DNA from: Arion vulgaris
Taxonomy: Eukaryota > Mollusca > Gastropoda > Stylommatophora > Arionidae
Direction: 5' to 3'
Assembly: GCA_020796225.1 (NCBI GenBank)
Contig: CM036767.1
Coordinates: forward strand, 24,496,100 to 24,560,099
Length of the DNA: 64,000 nt
Shown: one piece after another, positions 1-11,533 of the stretch
How the letters are laid out: every line of letters starts with the position of its first letter
Position numbering within the stretch: the first letter of the stretch is position 1
Made by a program: the position numbers and the translations under genes
The notes under the pieces: model-generated
Seen by the model: the letters and a program-made list of their open reading frames with translations, nothing else
Database searches by the model: none
Told to the model about the DNA's origin: nothing

Positions 1-240
1 CACTTGAACAGAATTATCCACAACACACTCCAGAGTGCCAACTTGTACATCATCATAAACTGTTTACTCACCACCTCTTCGGTCAACATAGAAGACATCA
101 GAGCCCCTTCCTTTCCCCCAAGGCCAAAATAAAGGGAACACACATTATAGGAACAAAAGAACAACTTGGACACATGCAGATACCACATGCTTTGGGCCCA
201 AGGGCAAAGCTCAAGTGCGGTTTGATCATTGAAGAAGTAT

Positions 241-247
241 ATATAAT

Positions 248-305
<58 letters not shown>
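241..305. repeat. (TA)n microsatellite
   Basis: About 60 bp of alternating TA. Shorter TA runs lie at 523-557, 6168-6190 and 62440-62480. Confidence 0.95.
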
Positions 306-307
<2 letters not shown>

Positions 308-849
308 GCCTAGTGCAAAGGGCCAAATTTAAAGAATTGAACCATTGTTATTTCCACGCATTGAAGGGACAAAGAGGTTTGGCTGAAATCGGATGACATG
401 TCCAAACTTTAGAATTCTAGATTTGGCCTACAAACCAATGAACGATAAGCTCTTTGGCAAAGATCAACGTATCACAAAGTGATTTAAATTGGTCGAAAAG
501 AACAACACAAAAGAAGAAGAAGAATATATATGTATAAATAATATATATATATATATACACAATAATTTGTTATTGTTTCAATATTTTTAGAGAAAACAAT
601 TTTTGACAGGGTAGGTCCATTATGCTCACAAGGAAGTAAAATGCTCCAGACACAGCAGATAAAGGGAAAGTTTACTAATGTCAAACTTAGATCAACTTGC
701 AAAAGCAGCTGTAAACCCGCGGCATGGAATCAGTACCGAAGAGATAGATAGTGATTATACAGCTGGGCAAAAAAACAGAAATTTGAATCTGTTGTAGAAT
801 ACAAATCTTCACTGTCCACTAACACAGAAAAAGAGCCAGACTTAGTCTA
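306..849. other. No gene seen
   Basis: AT-rich DNA without a recognisable protein or repeat landmark. Short frames here are simple-sequence translations. Confidence 0.5.
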
Positions 850-2740
850 AGACATTTTCCCATGGACAAAAATGTATTGACTGATAGACCAACACAAAAG
901 AAAATCGTTAATGAAATGATTAAACCCAGACAATCTTGCTGTTTTCATTCAGCAGTCAGTCAGCTGTGTGAAATTTTTACTTTTCGTGTTATCACAAGAG
1001 AAAAATAGATTTGAAAGTAACCAAGAACTACTCGTATCAATCACAGTCGTGTCACAAGAAGAGAACTGGTTCTCCCAAAATTCTTGTCGAGATCAAAGAG
1101 GAATAAAGTAAGGAGTGACAAGAGTCTATCAGAACCTAGTGAACCTCTTATGTCATCATGCTTGTTGTTGTTGGAGGCAGCAACAAGACTTGACAATGCA
1201 GAGAAACAGAATGCCATCCATTGCCTTTGCCAGGTAAACAGAATTTTAAAAGTAGTTCCAGAACGAAATTTTAAAACAAAGTAAATAATCTTGCAGAGTT
1301 GTCTCAGCACGTTCTGATTTCAAGATGGAAATAAAATAAGGTTTAAAAACAAGCAAAGACTGGCAGTCAAACAGCATCTTTGGAATCTTAAGAACACTTT
1401 GAAAATGCTGACAGAGCTACAGAATATGGAGAAAGTGTACCCAAATCTAATGCAATAAAATATTTGTTAAAAGAATCAAATGCAAAACTATTGATAGTTA
1501 GTTCTTTAGGAAAGGTTATTAATACTAATGCACCTTTTACAGGATTATTTAGTGGTTCAAAGATTCAAAGAAGTCTGTCATTTGGTTGGGGCAAACTGGG
1601 AAAAACAGAGGAAGTATGACTAAAAACAAAATATTTGTAATGGAAAGAGCTATGGGAAAATGAATTAATTTTAAAATGATAAAGAATTTAAAATTTTGTT
1701 TCAGAAACACTTTGTCTTGTAATCCTGAAATGTCTGCAGTGAAATCAACAGAGGGATTCAACAAGTGATCATTCAGAGAGCAATCAATAATGACTTCCCT
1801 ACGATAAAAATACTTTTAAATGTGATAATTTTCACCAGCTGTGCTGGAAATGCTCTTGGGTTAGGGGTGGTCCCGCATGAAATGACATCTCCAGTGGAAG
1901 TAGTTCATTAGAACCTGCCCACAGACTAAAACTTAAACAGGAAATGTACTCACTACAATCAGACCCAAAAAATTAAAGGGAGTTTCCTACATTTCTAACT
2001 TCCTCCATCAGGGTAAAGGAAATGAAAACTGAACATTATGGATAAGAATAACGGATCAGGGTTTAATCTCGTTCTTAGCCCCAAATGTATTTATTAGCAC
2101 CATCAGGACAGACTCATTTGGAAAATTAGAAAAATGAGGTACTCAGTGAGTGCATCACCAGTTACTGCATTGAAAAAAGTCACACTAACTCAAATTTGTT
2201 GTTATTTTATTTGCCTCAGATGTATCACCTTTGGGAAAATTTTGGGTTATTTATTCACAGCAGGAAAATGAATATTTCGCAGATTCTGAAATACCACTAT
2301 CCTTTCCCTTCAGTAGACGATCAATCTGTGTACATAAAACAGCTAGTGTTGTCCCTTCCAACTATATATTGCAACCCCTCCCACATTGTTACAGATACAT
2401 TTACGCAATGCAGGATAAAATGAATATTTTTTCTAGAAATAAAATGGGAATGAAATTAAGATCTAGGGGTTTTTCGCTGACAAGTTCACCAAATGCATTA
2501 AAAAATGCAAACAGAACTCCTTAGTACAACTTTTCTGGTTTTTCATGGACAGTAGATCTGAGTGTATTCCTGAATCACTTATTTCTGATGAGTTAAACAA
2601 AAACACCTTCCTGTCAGTGTCCAAAATATTTCAGTCTCAAATGCAACAGTGTCAGTGTTCAAGATCATTCAACTTACCAGCACAAACAATGCCCTATACA
2701 CAGAGAGAAATGTTCAGTACCCACCATTATAAATAGACAA
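850..2740 (+). pseudogene. Broken coding-like blocks of unknown origin
   Basis: Several short + strand blocks read like protein but lie in different frames with stops between them. About 1048-1231 is Arg/Lys/Ser-rich and includes LLLLEAATRL, ending at a possible GTAAAC donor. About 1466-1617 includes GLFSGSKIQRSLSFGWGKLG. About 2210-2524 includes FSRRSICVHK and SRGFSLTSSPNALKNANRTP. About 3063-3160 includes KLGRAMQNIFSSPFQN. The Ser/Arg-rich motifs recall phosphorylated linker regions. The pattern suits either a retrocopied gene with frameshifts or widely spaced small exons. No family is assigned. Confidence 0.3.
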
Positions 2741-3175
2741 TTGTTTATAGTTGGTGTTGATTTGCCCACTTTTATTAAACCAGATACACTGAATGCAGGT
2801 TCATCATTAGATAGAGAAAATGCATTTGTGTTGGGGTAAAATCAGCAGTAGTAAAAAAACTCCTGCACACATACCATTAGCTATTTCATCCTGTTTGGCT
2901 ACAGAGACAGGGCTCATTCAGACACAATTTCTAGTGACAGTAAAGTGACTTTACTTCATTGTTCTTTTTGATGCTTTATTGCAAGACCACATCTATTGTA
3001 ATAGATTTTCAATAAGCTCTTCAGGCTCAACAAATTACAAATGATGAAGGCAAAAAAACCAGATGCAGGTTCCTACCTTTGTTACATGCGAATGAATCGT
3101 GAGGTTAAACTTGGCAGAGCTATGCAAAATATATTTAGCTCACCTTTTCAAAATTGATAATCAAACATCTGAATT

Positions 3176-3751
3176 GATGAAAAAGATTCTGTTACAGAAT
3201 CTCCCAAATTGGAATTGATAGATGACACAAGTTCAACATTGCAGTGTAAAGATGTGATGCAAACTGTAACAAGACAAGTGAAATACTGTTTAAAATCTGA
3301 AGATGTGTGCCAAGATAAATTTCAGCAATTAAGTTGTAATGTTACTCATCAATCAAAAGTAACTGATACAAACTCATCCATCAGTTTTTGTCCAAGTAGC
3401 TTTGATTTTCATTCAGATAGCACCCCTAACTCAGATCTCATCACCACAAAGAAGGAATTCATGTATAGCATATCAGACACAGAGGCAAATGTTCTAGAAC
3501 ATGTACCAGAAACCAGCAAGTCATTAGATCACTCTCAAAACATAGAACAGCATGGAGATGAAACACCAGAAGTTATACTCAGTCAAAGTAGTAACAATGT
3601 TGTGAACATATCATCTATAGCAGATGAATCACAAGTAGAATATAACTGCAGGATAATAATGGATCCAATTAATTCAATATCTATTGGTGAAATACCATTA
3701 TTTGCATCCAGCAAAGGTGACTCTGATTCTCAAAGTTTAGTTAGTGACTAA
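3176..3751 (+). CDS. Unidentified terminal coding segment, Ser/Thr/Asp-rich
   Basis: An open frame of about 190 codons ends at TAA 3749-3751. The protein is hydrophilic and rich in Ser, Asp, Thr and Gln, with no membrane segment and few aromatic residues, like a disordered C-terminal tail. The last residues are GDSDSQSLVSD. No start codon is convincing: the frame opens after a stop near 3174, and a splice acceptor (TTACAG at 3192-3197) lies just inside it, so it may be a last exon. AT-rich non-coding sequence follows. No family is recognised. It could be the tail of the decayed coding region at 850-2740. Confidence 0.35.
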   Translation, partial: DEKDSVTESPKLELIDDTSSTLQCKDVMQTVTRQVKYCLKSEDVCQDKFQQLSCNVTHQSKVTDTNSSISFCPSSFDFHSDSTPNSDLITTKKEFMYSISDTEANVLEHVPETSKSLDHSQNIEQHGDETPEVILSQSSNNVVNISSIADESQVEYNCRIIMDPINSISIGEIPLFASSKGDSDSQSLVSD

Positions 3752-4739
3752 AATTATTTCAATTTGACTGTCATTTCATGTTTAATTCTAAGTGGAATTT
3801 CTGAAAATATTAATAAATTGTAGCCTGCTGTATCTGGAAACTTTTCTAGGTATAATACATTTTGTGTAGATGACTGTAACAGTTTGCACAGACGGCATGA
3901 TTAGTTTCAAGCAACAGCAAGGATGATCAAGCAACATTTAAAAGATACACTTCCAGAACTTGAACTCATGAACTTTACATACTTTGACATCCCTGTCTAA
4001 TCATGGGTTAGAGCATGACGTGGACAGGCGTTAATATTTTTATGATTATTATGTATGTATTTATTTGTGTGACTAGAAAGTTAAAGTTGATGATCAGCTA
4101 TCTAGGAAGTTGTTAGACCTGACCTACCATGCAATGTTTGAAATGAGATTTTGTGCGATTTCAGCAGATGGAAGAATCAATACCAATATGCAATAAAGCA
4201 AGTGAAATCATTGTCCAAATGACTTATTTAATTGCAAACAGGTATCTTTACACACAAAAAAGATCATTATAGAATCTTCAAAAATGATCATTCAATCTTC
4301 ATCCCAATTTGGTGCTATCAATTGGGAAAAAAGGAAAATTATAACAACCATGGCAAAATGCTTCTGGAAAGGAGAGATGAAATAAATAAAATAAGGCTGT
4401 TAAAAACATGGTGGAAACAACACTATTGCTAGATCAAATTAAGAAATAACAAATCACATGTTTCGGTCTTGTAACACGATTATCACCCAACAGTACCTCA
4501 CAATGAACATTACCATTCAGGTACAGTGCTTTCACGGCCAAAGGCCACCAATGCAAACGATGTCTGTAGACATTTCATTGGCGGTGGGTACAACCATCTA
4601 CACTGCGCACTGCATGCACTTGCCAGAAGTAATTGCATACCCTAATGCTAAAGGGCATAACAGGAACAGAGGAAAGAAAGAAAGAGCATGTGACAATCCA
4701 GAGATATCTACACAAACTTCTGAAGTAATTTAGTGCAAT

Positions 4740-5180
4740 AACTGAGTCAGAATACTAGGAGCATGCATATTCCCACTGGCAACTTATGGATGTAAATATG
4801 GACATTTAACAAGGCAGTGGAAAAGCATGTGTGTGCTTTTGAATAACAGTGTTACATGAAAGTGTTCTGTATACCATGAACAGAGAAGAGAACAAATAAG
4901 TATATCCAGAAGTAACTCAAAGAAAACTGGTTGATACTACAAATAAGAATGAGAAAATTTAAGTATTTTGGGCATATGCAAAGAGATGAAGAAGACTATT
5001 ATGGAAGGCGACATCATGGCAAAGAGAAGAAGAGGAAGATCACAGAGAGTATGAATTCAAAATGTGACTGATTTGAGCATGACGACAGCAGAGACTTAGA
5101 TATCTGGTCTATGAGAGAAAGAAATCCAGGACTGTTAAGGTTTTACTTAGGACATGCTATTGGATGATGAGTCAACAAAG
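4740..5180 (+). mobile_element. LINE family B 3' end, decayed
   Basis: Broken frames match the better copy at 21860-22375: an ACIFPLAT-like block near 4755-4780, then KYFGHMQRDEE near 4960 and the GR-rich end near 5020-5060. It finishes GATGATGAG at about 5165, a GAT-type tail. The region is full of stops. Confidence 0.55.
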
Positions 5181-5734
5181 GAAAGTAATGACTTAATTTA
5201 TATTTCTTTATGTTAATGCATTAGTTTTGTATATGCACAGACTATAAACATAAAATGTAAATAATGTGTACTTCATTATAATTTCATAATTTATCTGTGG
5301 TTGGTGAGCACAGAGCTTTCTTAAAATATGCTAGTATTGTTGTTGTTTTTTATTGTTTGTGTTTTAGGGATTTAAGCGAGGCACATCCTTTTAAACCTAA
5401 GAGTGAGTCTTTTTTGGTTATATCAGAGCACATGGGCCAACAAATATAAACAGAAATTAACTCCTTATGGGGAGTCAAGTTATCATTGTTTTGTTATATA
5501 TTAATTGTTGTGTATCAGATTTACTCACTATGACAGGAGATTTTCGTATTAATGCATTTTCAGCAGCGTGTATGTCCATTCATTGTTTCATTTTATTGTA
5601 TCACTTTTATTGTAAATGCTAATGAAAAGTTATATTTCTCTCTCACTCTCTCTCTCACACATTTGTCTTCCTGTCTCATATATTACCAATAGAAATTTGT
5701 TATTGATTACTGAACCGGTGTCATGGCACTCAGA

Positions 5735-6110
5735 GCAGACACATGGGTAGTCTCTCCTCGTAGATGTCAAAGGACATGTATACTGATGGCTCCAGTGACT
5801 CGCTGGTAAAACACATTCCTAGCTCCGTCCCTCAGTACTACTTGTACAATGTGTAATTTCCAACTATAAGATAGATTCAACATCAATTTTTGTGTAGCCA
5901 TCCAACAAGCAGTTGCAAGAGACCAAAGAACATCACCCGTATCTATCCTCAGCTCCCCAACAATCAATGCTGTTGATGCAAGCCTGTCTGCTCTCTCATT
6001 GCCATTAGCTCCTGCATGCCCAAGACGTATATCTCTGAAGGTTGGAAACCTCAATAAACGATAACCACTCATGTTGCAGCCTACCATTTTGAATCTTCTG
6101 ACGCTTTGAT
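5735..6110 (-). mobile_element. LINE family J RNase H fragment
   Basis: The minus strand encodes RLGHAGANGNERADRLASTA, the conserved His/Asn-Glu-Arg-Ala-Asp block of LINE RNase H domains, followed by a family J C-terminus open to 5767. Nothing of its RT remains here. It is old and truncated at both ends. Confidence 0.7.
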
Positions 6111-6219
6111 TGAGAGTCAGATACTACACCAAACCCAGTTAACAGTCCCAGAGAGCCACTGGAGGGCATATATATATATATTTATATATATAGGCCATTG
6201 TATAGATTAATTAAGTGGT

Positions 6220-6610
6220 CATTAAATCCATAGATTGACAATACTTTTCCCCAGCTTGTTCTTATCTAAGTGGTTGAACGCGTTTTCCTAATCCACGAAT
6301 GCAACTTGCATTTTTTTGGCAGTCCTAGTCCTTTCCACGCTTGAAGTGAATATTGCGTTGGTACTGATCTATTCTTCCGGAATCCCATTTGTGAGTCATT
6401 AAGCTGCGGCTCGAAAGTATGGCGCAGCCTTTTTTCGATTATTTTATAGAATATTTTTTCTGGTGTGACTCAGTAGCACTATTTCTCTATATTTTGTACA
6501 ATCTCTTTTGCTACCTTTCTTCTTCCAGATGGAAACTATTATTGTATTCCTCCAATCTTCTGGTGTTTCTTGTGTGATCCAGATTTGCTTGAATAGTGTG
6601 GTGCAGCCAG
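6220..6610 (-). mobile_element. RTE-like LINE reverse transcriptase fragment
   Basis: Broken minus-strand frames read LFKQIWITQETPEDWRNTII, then SIWKKKGSKRDCTKYREI (first RT motif), and further on a NGIPEEQISTNAIF-like block (motif 2a region) and a basic VDxENAFN block (motif A). It ends where the 3' tail of LINE A copy 1 begins, so LINE A probably inserted into or beside it. Confidence 0.6.
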
Positions 6611-6689
6611 ATTATTCCTACCTCTTTATTTGATTTCTCTCTCGTGCGCGCGATCCCCGCCTAGACAGATGAACCAAATTTTATCATGA

Positions 6690-7440
6690 ATTTTACTGTT
6701 GCTTTTAGGGCCTCCGTACAGCTTTTCGCGAAGCTCTGTGTTATCGGGCCATGTTTCTTTTCTCATGGCTGCTTGCAGTATGTGCTCTGCCGTCATGTCC
6801 GCCTTTTCATAATGACACAGGCTAGTTGTGCCAATTCTGAATTTGTTAAACATGTGGGCTCGGAGTCTGGTATGGAGGCGGAATATGGCAACTTGTTCAC
6901 TACGGGACAAACCATAGTACCCATCATTGTTGTTGTTTTGTGGGTGGTCTTTTGACCATTTTTTTTTATTGTAGTGCCAGCCGACGGTTGTTCTTGCCTC
7001 TTCATAGCTGATCTCGTGATCAGTCTGCGGTAGTCGCCCACCTGCTTTTGCAAGCCTATCGGCTTCTTCGTTACCGCTTATGTTGCAGTGTGCTGGTATC
7101 CACTGTATGACCGTGCGTTTAGGTGAGTTTACTAGTACACCGAGGGTCGCTTTCATTTCAGTGTGTTCTGTTTTGACTGCACTATGTAGGGCTGTGATGA
7201 CCGATAGAGCATCAGTGAATATCATGACTTTGTTGCGCAAGGCGCTTCTTTTCTCTAGGATCATTTCGGCTGCTGTTCTTAGCGCTTCTGCCTCTGCCCG
7301 GTAGTTGTTTGAAGTCAGTGCTTTGGCACTTTTTACGAAGCTGGTTCTCTGTATCCTGCCCCTTTCTAGTCCGTTCATCCTGACATACATAGAGTGGGAG
7401 TTACGCCGTTTCAGTTTTTCTGACAGTATCATAACTTTCC
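6690..7440 (-). pseudogene. LINE A copy 1: RNase H domain and C-terminal Cys-His tail
   Basis: Contains FTDALSVITAL (RNase H DxxS-type motif), VIQWIPAHCNISGNEEADRL (conserved His and Asp), then the family C-terminus YYGLSRSEQVAIFRL, TSLCHYEKADMTAEH and LREKLYGG. RNase H would remove the RNA template strand. The Cys/His-containing tail is retained with small changes. The frame is open for about 268 codons, the longest intact piece of this copy. Confidence 0.85.
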
Positions 7441-7899
7441 TGTCTGCGGTCTGACATGGGTTGGAGACTTATGATTGTTTCAATCGCCTTGATAGGCGTG
7501 GACTTCATTGCACCTGTGATAATGCGTGTAGCTCAATTCTGGCTGCTGCTACATGCGGCAGTGCCGTACTCTAGGACTGGTCGCACTCTTCCAGAGTAGA
7601 GTGTTTTGAGGACTCTGGTGTTTGCTCCCACGTGGAGCCTGCGAGTTTGCGCATCATGTTGAGCCTCTGTTGTGCTTTTGTCGTAGCATTGTCTATTTGG
7701 GTGCACCATGTCGGCCTTCTGTCTAGTGTGACTCCCAGGTACGTTGGGTTTTTGCTTTCGGAAAGTCTTGCCCATTGACTTTAAGCTAAATTTTGTAATT
7801 CTGGTTCTGCGAGAACACCGTGTATGTGGTCTTTGACGCACTTATGTTCATTTCACTTTTTGACCAGATTTCCTGCTTAATTTATCGTATCTTGCAGTC

Positions 7900-8640
7900 G
7901 ATTTGTTGTTACAGGCATTGACTCCTATCTCGCCCAGATTGCCAGGTCGTCGGCATACATGGCTGAGTGTACTCGCTTTGGTAGGCATGGAGCTATGTCG
8001 TTGACGAAGATTAGAGAGTTGGTGAGAGCACTCCTCCTTGGAGGACTCCTTGCTCTAGTGTGGCCTTCGTGCTTGTGTACCCCTGTACTTGAACCCTTGC
8101 TGTTTGTTCTCTAGGTATCTATCAAGCCATTTGTACATTCTTCCCTTTATACCGAGGGTAAGGAGTTTCAGTTTTAGCCCCTCTTTCCAGACTGTGTCAA
8201 ATGCCTTCTCCATGTCTACCAAAACTGCCAGGGTCTGCTTCTTTTCCTGGAAACCATCCTCGATTTCCTGGGCGATATAGGTTACCTGATCTTCGGTTGA
8301 TCGGTACTTCCGATAGTCTCCCTGTTGTTCCATGAGAAGCCCTTTGCTCTCCAAGTGCCAAGATAGCCATTTGTTAACCATGCGTTCCATGAGTTTGCCC
8401 GTGCAGCTTAGGAGGCTTATTGGTCTGTAACTCGCCGGGTCAAGTTTGTTTTTTCCTGGTTTTAGGACAGGTACCATGATCGGTTCCTTCCATTCTCGTG
8501 AGATTATGCCTGTCCTCCACGACATATTTAGGACAGCCAGTAGAGCTGTCTTTGCTCTAGTCCCCAAGTTTTTAAGTATCTCATTTGTGATCCCATCCTT
8601 TCCTGCGTTTTCTGAGCTTGAGCTCCCTTAATGCCTCTTC
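7900..8640 (-). pseudogene. LINE A copy 1: reverse transcriptase domain
   Basis: Shows the RT series in order: PGKNKLDPASYRPISLLS (RT motif 1), QGDYRKYRSTEDQVTY (motif 2a region), LVDMEKAFDTVWKEGL (motif A, catalytic Asp), and YADDLAIWAR near 7945 (motif C, catalytic Asp pair). The frame breaks between 8055 and 7990 and there is a stop just after YADDLAIWAR. Homologous blocks occur on the + strand at 35620-36180, 44290-45030 and 51240-52010. Confidence 0.85.
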
Positions 8641-9209
8641 CAACTCATTTCTGGTGAATGTATCAGTTAGATGACAATCTGCTTTTCTTGGCTCGCCTTT
8701 TAGGGTTCTAGCTTTTTTTCATCGGTTTTTGTTATGCTTACTCTGCTGACTTCGGCATATTTTTGCATTAGAATGTTTGCAGCTTCCCTTCCCGGGCACA
8801 TCTTTTTATCTTGATCTAGGACTATTGGGGGCCGGCTGGTGTTTTCAGCACTTTTGCCAGCTTCCACAGTTTGTGACTGTCCCTATCAAGGTTCAGGGAT
8901 TTGGTCTTTTCCACCCAGCTCTGTCTTGCTGATCGTTTCACTTCACGCTTGTACTTTGCCGCTGCTGCCTTGTAAGCAGTATTGGATGTTACTGTCAGTG
9001 CGAGTTACTGTATGGCTTGTAATTATTCCATGCGCCTCTTGGGATGGATTCCGTGCGCTTTCAGGATTGCTTTTGAGAGTTACCTTGCCAGGGATCGCAT
9101 GCGTTTGTTTTCATGCATATCTAGCTTTTCAACATTGGCATCTGTCAGTACCGCGTACTGTTTCCAATTTGCTTTTTTGTAGTTCCACCGTGGCATCCAC
9201 ATTTTCGAC

Positions 9210-9990
9210 TCAGGTAGAGTGGAGATCTACTTGCAGTTTGACGGGCCTATGGTCACTATCTCCTAGTTGCTTTGTGAACGTACGTACTGTTTTTGTGGAG
9301 AGGTCACTTGTTGCGAAGGCCAGAGCAGGGGTGCTAGTCGTATGCCACCTTCTCAAGTAGAAGGTTGATGGATCATCTGGGGCATTGATGAGGAACATGT
9401 TGTTCTCCATGTTAAGGAACATGTTGTTCTCCCAGTCTTCTACGCCTCTGCTGTTCGTTTCAAGGTAGCCCCATCTTTCTGAGTGGCTGTTGAAATCACC
9501 GACCACCATGCATGCTGTATCATTGATAATCTTTGCCTCGAGTAACAGCGAGATGTCACTTGGGCAGTATAAGTTATACAGAAGAATCTGCATTTCATCA
9601 CATGTAATGAGGATGCCTACGATCTCTGCTGCGCTGGCGCCTCCTGTGGTCACTTCCATTTGCTTTGCTGGAATGCCGTTCCGTACTAGGGTGAGGACTC
9701 CACCTTTGTGCCCCTTTCGGTCTAATCTGAAGGTTTGGTAACCTCTGAATCTATGTTGGGCATTTAGGTGCATTTCTTATATGCAGGCAACATCAATCTC
9801 GTCTTATTGCGAGTGCTTTCTTTTTGTGATGGAGACCTTCGACATTCCATTGCACAATGTTTAATCGCTCTGGCCAGTACTGGCCGTATCGAACCAGTAG
9901 TGTTTTCCGTGACCCACAGCCGCTGGTTTGCCAAACCGGGACGGAATCATCGATAGTAAAATACGGGCCCCTTCGAGGCATGGGGCTCGC
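9210..9990 (-). pseudogene. LINE A copy 1: APE-type endonuclease domain
   Basis: Begins with RLNIVQWNVEGL (about 9862), the usual start of an APE endonuclease, continues to DRKGHKGGVLTLVRNGIP, then GDFNSHSERWGY (catalytic DxN motif) and SDHRPVKL (catalytic SDH). The domain nicks target DNA to prime reverse transcription. A frameshift near 9780 separates the first 40 residues from the rest. A short direct duplication of an NMENNMFL-like run occurs near 9380-9420. Confidence 0.85.
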
Positions 9991-10129
9991 ACTCGTCCTA
10001 CCCAACGGATCTCCACAGGCGTAGCACCATATCGAGATTCTATATTAAATATTTCATGATAAAAAATTTGGTCCATGCAGCCTTAGCATGGCTAGGCTAC
10101 GTCAGAACTTTCAGTACCATTTTGAGCTC

Positions 10130-10500
10130 AAGTGCTTATCCTTCGGTCGTGTGTCCAATTTCAACCAGCGTTTACTGGGTTCTCTCTCCGTTAGCCTTTG
10201 CTGTCCCCAGCCAAAACCCACAAGGCAGCAGGTTGCTATTTTCTTTCAGGGCAATGACCCATAGACGACCTGCCCTCCCGGGCTGATGAGCGTCATCTGC
10301 CCAGCTAACCCTTCTTTTTGTGGACTGCTTGGTTTGCCTATCGTCCAGTTTTGTGTACGGTTAACTCCGCTAGCCTTTGATTGTCCCCAACCAAAACTAC
10401 AAGGCAGCAGTGGTTCCCTGCAGAGAGAACAGGTTTGTGTCCTGGGATGCTTTATGGACGCTCGTGTCAACACTAGGCAATTTGCATTTGCTCTGTAATT
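10130..10500 (-). repeat. Two ~179-bp tandem units upstream of LINE A
   Basis: Two related GC-rich units lie directly upstream, in LINE orientation, of the LINE A endonuclease. The shared block (AGCCTTTG, TGTCCCC, CCAAAAC, AAGGCAGCAG) appears at about 10191-10231 and again at about 10371-10412, a spacing of 179 bp. Their position and composition suggest 5'-UTR promoter monomers of the LINE. No ORF1 protein was recognised here. Confidence 0.5.
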
Positions 10501-10789
10501 TCCTTTGATCCAGGAAACACTGGGCTGGGGCCCGCACATCGTAATATATTTGTCGTTTCATTCGGCGCTATCAGCGCAGCTTAGCTTTTGCACTTGCCAG
10601 TCATCACCCGCCCTGATTTTTCCAGGGATGTTAATTGCGTGAACAATCATACCCTGCCCGGCTGTCTCAGGTTGGGCAGTTTCTTACGGCGCTAAAACAT
10701 AACTTTGGGGTTTATTCTCAGCCAACTTTGCCCAGTATCTTAATTCGCGCTTGGCCTCATATACGGAGTTTTTTCGCAATCTTTCCTTA

Positions 10790-11445
10790 TGCCGCCTTTG
10801 CCTGATGTACCACATTTACTGTGCATCGGGAGTGCCCTAGCACGCTGCTCAACCCGTGCTCATGGCTCGAGTTTCGCTCCGTGTACGCTCTCCGTTCGGG
10901 ATGCACCTCTCATCCCTTCACATTTAGCCCCTCCCATCTGCTGGGTAGCTGATATGACCAACGTGTTCACATATCTGCCATGTATGGTACCGTGCCTCGG
11001 TACTGCTCCGACACTCAGCTCGACTCGTGCACAGGGCTCAGAGTTTCGCTTCATGAGTGTGCTGTTTTCTGTTTAGGATGCATATTTCAACCCTTTGCAT
11101 GCAGTCTTTCCCATCTGCCGGGAAGCTTATACAACCAACATGATCACACATCTGCCATTTCGTTTACTGTGCCTCAGGACTGCTCCGACACTCAGCTCTA
11201 CTCGTGGCTCCGAGTCTCACTCCATGTGTGCTCATTTTGCTGTTCAGGATGGACCTTTCATCTCTTCGCATGCAGCCTTTCCCATCAGCCGGGAATCTGC
11301 TACGACCGTAATGTTCACTCATCTGCCGTTCTATTTAGCGTGCCTTGGTACTGCTCTGACACAGCTTGACTCGTGCACAGGGCTCCAAGTTTCACTTTAT
11401 GTCTCGGCTTTGGGATGCACCTCTCATCCCTTTATTTCGGTCATT
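10790..11445. repeat. Four tandem 160-177-bp units
   Basis: A GC-rich tandem array. The landmark GTGCC followed by CTGCTC recurs at 10832, 10992, 11169 and 11340, spacings of 160, 177 and 171 bp. Each unit also carries a CATCTGCC landmark and a TTCGC or TTCAC block. Reading frames across it are repeat translations, not a gene. The array sits on the 5' side of the minus-strand LINE A and may be further 5'-UTR monomers, or an independent satellite. Confidence 0.7.
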
Positions 11446-11533
11446 TAAAAATTTTCAGACTGACTGCCTCACAACACGACCGGGCAACTTCGATATGCGG
11501 ACACACACACAAGACCACGCAAGCGAGCGAGTC

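Larger units (their letters stand above)
6640..10005 (-). mobile_element. LINE family A, copy 1 (EN-RT-RNase H, near full-length, broken)
   Basis: A non-LTR retrotransposon reading right to left. Domain order is APE endonuclease (about 9990-9210), linker, reverse transcriptase (about 8640-7900), thumb/connection (7841-7530), and RNase H with a zinc-knuckle-like tail (7440-6690). It ends with the family A terminus and a GA-rich tail (CGAGAGAG at about 6637-6650). RNase H after RT places it in the I group (I/Nimb-like); the exact clade is inferred. Frameshifts separate the domains, so it is not active. It is the best template in the window for the three other family A copies. Confidence 0.85.

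Noticed and set aside
2430..2524. Identity as an ECT2-like RhoGEF C-terminus
   Set aside because: The R-x-FS-x4-P-x-AL spacing is suggestive, but the other blocks do not fit that protein and the match is too short.
10789..11448. Frames of 95-129 codons in the GC-rich block
   Set aside because: They are translations of a tandem DNA repeat; the periodic residues follow the 160-177-bp units and match no protein.
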